Shown here: one piece after another, positions 59,901-64,000 of the stretch
How positions within the stretch are numbered: position 1 is the stretch's first letter
Layout: every line of letters begins with the position of its first letter
Source: Pratylenchus scribneri
Taxonomy: Eukaryota; Nematoda; Chromadorea; Rhabditida; Pratylenchidae
Assembly (NCBI GenBank): GCA_030063045.1
Contig: JAQSEB010000050.1
Coordinates: 62,001-126,000 of the forward strand
Direction: 5' to 3'
DNA length: 64,000 nt
Made by a program: the position numbers and the translations under genes
The notes under the pieces: model-generated
The model's database searches: none
What the model was told of the DNA's origin: nothing
Seen by the model: only the letters and a program-made list of their open reading frames with translations

Positions 59901-62900
59901 CACGGAGCTGTCTGATTGCACGAATCCGGCCGAATTTTGGGCCCTGGTCACAAGGAATGCTCTCAAATTGGAACGGGCAAACAACAAAAACGCCACCGAT
60001 TTGGAGCCATTTGAACAATTCTGCAATGCGGCAATTTTGTCGGCCCTTGTTTGCGCCAAACTTGGCCCAAACCGTCGATATCCCGAAAGTGAGGAGGAAC
60101 GGAGAAAAGGGCCATCACCAGCGGCCAATGAATTTCGGAGGAAACTTTTTGCCATTGCACGGGATATGTTATTGGCGCAAATTGGTGGGAAAGGATCAAA
60201 GGTTTGTAATATTGGGAAAAATTGGTTAAATATTTGCACAGCCAAAAAATTGAATATTTGTGCAATTTTTAAATGAGACTATTTTTTATCCGGTACTATT
60301 GCAGTTTACGGTCTGGGTGGGAAAAAAGGATAAGGATGATGATGAAGAAGAAAATATGAAGATGAAGCTGAGGATGATCTTCATCATCATCATCCATCTT
60401 CATCTTCTTCATAGTCATCTTCTTTTTCATCATCTTCATTAGTATCTTCATCATTATCATAATAATCCTCATCTTCGTCTCTTCTTAATCATCCTCATCC
60501 TTTTTCTCTTCCAGCCCGTAAACTACAATAATACCCGGCTCATTCGATTCGGCCTTATCGATTTAATTTGAGAAAAGCTAATTTGGACAGATAATTTTAA
60601 AAAATGAAACCATTTAAAAACCAAAAAATTTCAAAATGGCCATAAATAAAGTTTAAAAATTTTAAACAAAACAAATCAATTGAACCATTGATTAAGGCTC
60701 TAGGATAATTAGAACATATCAAAATTTTAATCAACCAAAAATTAGCCAATACATTTATTTTGTTTTTAGGGAATTAACTTCTGCCTTGATGATTTGTGGG
60801 ATGGGCGAATGGTATTGAACATCCATAGACGAATTATGGCTGCAGTTGAGGTAAAAAAATTTTAAAAAATTACAATAAAAAAAGAAAAAGTGTCACAAAA
60901 GTTACCCCAAAAAATGCGTTGAGAGTTGTCGGAAAAAATGAGAATTTAATTGAGTCGATTTGGTGTATTTTTATAGGCATCAATACCCACACAAATTGAG
61001 TCAAACCCACCACAAAATCCCACCCAAATCGTCGCTCTAACAATACCACCACCACAACCGATGAAGTACAAACAGCGGCAAAAGGAATTGGAAAAAGAGA
61101 GAAAGAAGAGAGGTTATCAGCCAAAGAAGAAGGGCAAAAATGCGGGTGGTGGACAAAGCAGCAAAACAATGGATGAAGAACAGAAGGAAAATCAACAGCC
61201 GGCAGAGGAAGAAAACGGAGGAAGAATAGAAGGAGATGGGGAAAAAGAAAATGATGAATCAGCAGAGGCCAAGGTAAAATTAATGAAAGAGTTGAGAAGG
61301 AGAGATTGCTGAGAATTGTGTTATATGAATGTGATGGATGGAGTTTCTATTTTTTTGCTTTAAAAAATATTTTTTTTAGCCAATTTAATATAAAATTTTT
61401 TTAATAGATCTAGCCAAAAAATTAGATGAATTATTTTATTTTTAGGAAATTTAATTCACCCGAAACAAAATTTTCAATTTTAAACCAAATTTAAATACAT
61501 TTTTCTTACAAAATTTTCCTAAAACTTTAAAAAAAATTAATTTAAAAAAATAATTTCCCCTTTTTTACAAAGGTATTGCCCCTTCGTTTGCAAGAGGATT
61601 TTGCCAAATTGCATTCATTGGCCGAATTGAAAGCGGCAGTGCCGACGGATGTTGCAGACAAATTGTTGGACCCGTTGACGCCCAGTGAAAATCCAATCCA
61701 ACAGTCGAGACTGGCCAAATGCCAACTCTATACAGTGCGAAACACTTTGCTGAATGCGTACATTCCCGAATTGGAAACGGTACGTTTTTTTTATTTTGCT
61801 TGGGAATTTAATTGGGTGGGATTAAAAATTAAAATTTAAAATATTAAATAATTTATTGACAAAAAAGGTATTTAGTAGAAAAGAATATAATGGCAGTTCA
61901 GAGTTTATGATTTATTCTAGATCCTAAAAACTTATACATAAAATCGATTGATCTTGTCAAAAAATGTCACTTGATAATGTTTTGGAATAAGTTTAACCAA
62001 TTCTAAATTAGAACCAAAACCAAATTCGGTTTAAGCAATCCAGTCTAATAACATTAATTTGAGTTTTGACCAAACCATTAAAAATTATATATCCTTCATG
62101 CGTCTTATTGAGCTCTATCCTATTGGATATATGATTTGTGAATGCACTCAGGAAAAATACTTAAGCCAAAAAGCCATTTAATTATTTTTGTGGTTATTAA
62201 TTACACTTTATTGGGGATTTTTTAATACACTTCGTTTATTTTAATTATTTTTTAAGTAATTATTTCCCATCCTGAAAAATTATAAAATTTAATTTATAAT
62301 TTTTTTCGCTCATTTTCAGTTGATCCAATCCCAGCCGAATTGCCTCGCCACATGGGACATTGACTATCAACAAAAAATGCAAACCCAATTGGGATGGCCT
62401 TTCAAATTAATCGACGATCCACTGATGCGACGTGAGGAACAGCAGCGAAAGGAGGTGAAAAAGGCACTGGAAAATGCGAGGGATGCAAAAAGGCTGGAAA
62501 GAGGACGGCAAAATCTTTCCCGATGGTCAGTTTGGAATTTTTTATGGGTTGTATAAAATTTTAAAAACAAAATGTAATGGAAAATTTTCCAACAAATATT
62601 TTCACTTAAAAATTTTTATACAAAACACGACATTTGATTAAATTAATAAACATTTTTTAGTTAAAAACTAAATAGTATATCGATTCACAAAAAAATATTC
62701 GATCCAGCTTGATGGAACTTAAAAAATTATTTAAATTTTAATAATCCCATTAATTTTTAAGGTATCAACTATTTTCCGATTCATTGGAAGGCCAAGGCGG
62801 TCAATTGCTCGTGGATTTTTCGCGTGTCGTCAAATTGTCTGCCATTGCCGAGGACGGAGACACACCAAATGGAAAAGAGAAATCCGCTGCCGGTGCAAAA

Positions 62901-64000
62901 AAGGAGAAGGAAAGCAAAAGTGGTGGAGGCAAAAAAGGCAAATTTTTTAGCTCATAAATTTGAAATAAATTTTTACTAATTTAAGGAGGAAAGCCAGGCG
63001 CTGGCGGCATCAGCAAAAAGGATCAAATTTTGCGCCAAAATTTGGATGCCAAAAACAAACAGCAAGTGGAAAGTGACAAACAAAAGATTGAATATGCCAC
63101 ACGGATAAAAACAAATGTGCGGTTTAAAAATTCTAATTTTTTTTGAACAATAGAAATTATATTTTTTCCATTTTTCATTAATTTAAGACAATGAACGCAT
63201 TGGATGATTTGTTGCGTCGAATGGAATTGGACGAATCGAAGGCACTTTGCATTTATCAGAAAATGGTCCGTTATGCCGATGCATTTGGCGAACAAGCCTC
63301 GGCCCAATTCGACTCAATTGATCAAAAAAGGGAGGCGGCACTGGGCTTGGTTGAGTCAATCAAAAATATATTCGTCAAATATTACAAATATTTGGATGAA
63401 GCGCAGCGAGAAAAGGTTTTTTTTTTATTATTTTAAAAGAATATTGTGAAACGATCAAAATTTTGATAATAAAAAATAAAAATAATTTTGAAAGAAAAAT
63501 TTAAAAAAAAATAAATTTACAAATCGATCTCTTGCCTCTTGGTATAATTTATGTAAGGCAATAGGTAAAAGTTATCAACATTGGTTTTCAGTATCAAAAT
63601 TGTTGAGAAAATCACACAAATAATATTTTTGAACATTTTACTTTTTATATAATTTTTGACCAATTTTTGTAAGGGAAAATTTAATTAGAAATCAAATAAA
63701 ATCAATTATTTTAAGATTTTCTAAGAAAAAACATTTTAGACAAATCCGCAAAACCCAAACCCTACCCTATAGTAACCTATTTCGCAATTTTTGCAACATA
63801 AAAATCTACTCTTACTATTAAATGAATATTAAGAATTAATTAAAATTCGTATTTTTATTTAATCAAAATTTTGATCTAGGATCAATTTTAATTAATATCA
63901 ATTATTTAAAAATTCTTCTCATTCCACAGATTATCTATTTGTGGGTATCACTGGGCTTTGGCAAACCGGAATTGATGAAACGGCGACCGGACAAGCAATT
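56921..64000 (+). CDS. DDX60-like helicase, N-terminal part (runs off the window)
   Basis: Twelve exons join in frame: 56921-57085, 58474-58777, 59104-59271, 59882-60201, 60770-60850, 60977-61273, 61573-61779, 62320-62525, 62762-62937, 62986-63116, 63188-63415 and 63930 onward. Exon 1 has ADVEIFLISVDSLLLELCAH and GGQTAVLTEQ, then FKLVIFTDMSALFQQDTFLR, resembling the PIN-like start of DDX60 ('FLIDGDSLL'). Later come a Lys/Glu-rich linker (RQKELEKERKKRGYQPKKKG), a second basic stretch, and ALDDLLRRMELDESKA then IIYLWVSLGFGKPELMKRRP, like the region before the DDX60 helicase core. The SF2 motifs themselves would lie beyond 64000. DDX60 proteins act in cytosolic RNA sensing in animals; a role here is inferred. 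The intron after 62937 uses a GC donor, or a weak GT one 15 bases earlier. Confidence 0.65.
57240..58215. repeat. purine-rich minisatellite in intron 1
   Basis: First about four units of roughly 48 bases (GAAGAGCTTTTAGGAAGGGA, AGAGTTTAAGCTGGAAGAA), then about eight to nine units of 68-77 bases (GCTCTAGGATGAAGAAGAGC, TTTTAGGAAGGAAGATGAGA, AAGCTCACTGGTCTATGGTT). Length variants come from an optional ACTGAGAAGAG. The strand is strongly GA-rich. Confidence 0.95.
59480..59790. repeat. MITE debris in intron 3
   Basis: Contains TAATTCGATAGAGCTCGATG and, inverted about 130 bases later, AGCTCTATCGATTGGTATATC with GGGACCTATGAACATATCTT. It is related to the arms of the palindromic element at 26308-28488. 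Confidence 0.55.
60288..60541. mobile_element. palindromic element with GATGAAGA / TCTTCATC arms
   Basis: Ends CGGTACTATTGCAGTTTACG and, inverted, CGGGTATTATTGTAGTTTAC. The left arm is GATGATGAAGAAG-rich and the right arm CTTCATCATC-rich, so transcripts could form a long hairpin. Located in intron 4 of the DDX60-like gene. Confidence 0.65.
61840..62200. repeat. MITE debris in intron 7
   Basis: Contains ATGCGTCTTATTGAGCTCTA and AACCAAATTCGGTTTAAGC, matching the GACGCGTC/GAGCTC arm motif found in other palindromic elements of the window. Ends are not clear. Confidence 0.45.

Noticed and set aside
59871..60265. Minus-strand frames opposite the DDX60-like exon 4
   Set aside because: Shadows; the plus-strand exon phases fit neighbouring exons.

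Overview
The window is AT-rich eukaryotic nuclear DNA with many short introns (GT..AG, acceptors such as TTTTCAG or TTTAAG), chemoreceptor-type seven-helix receptors, and very many intronic DNA transposons. It is most simply read as a nematode. A plant-parasitic (tylenchid) species is my inference, from the family of secreted, low-complexity proteins with a shared upstream block. I cannot name the species. No tRNA, rRNA or CRISPR array was seen.

Left part (1-16.4 kb, minus strand): two complete tandem paralogues (573 and 481 aa) of an unrecognised secreted protein with a signal peptide, a Lys/His-rich middle and an acidic tail. A third copy survives only as the acidic last exon. One intron of the first gene carries a 2-kb array of 55-bp repeats; one intron of the second carries a hAT-type transposon.

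16.6-25 kb (minus strand): an intact fukutin/LicD-like protein (398 aa) and an alpha-1,3-fucosyltransferase (GT10) reading frame broken by one in-frame TAA. About 300 bases lying directly upstream of the two secreted-protein genes recur upstream of both glycosylation genes. A more diverged version, with a recognisable but broken signal-peptide exon, sits upstream of an RNase H1-like gene at 50.9 kb.

26-39 kb (plus strand): a 206-aa protein of possible NTF2-like fold and two complete serpentine receptors (369 and 380 aa), all with large introns swollen by nested transposons. 39-44.6 kb looks like one large decayed transposon.

46-56 kb: a secreted methylthioribulose-1-phosphate dehydratase-like protein (MtnB/APIP fold, 294 aa), an orphan GH25-lysozyme-like last exon, a catalytically degenerate RNase H1-like gene, a Mutator-like element with a deleted transposase, and a four-helix membrane protein. 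56.9 kb to the window end: the N-terminal part of a DDX60-like protein, with a minisatellite in its first intron.

The most interesting themes are: (1) a mobile or duplicated 5' block shared by unrelated genes; (2) housekeeping-type enzymes with a signal peptide or changed catalytic residues; and (3) a set of non-autonomous hAT-like elements, six of them with visible 8-bp target duplications, each family carrying its own reiterated subterminal motif. Exon joins were checked by hand for reading frame. Nothing was searched against databases.
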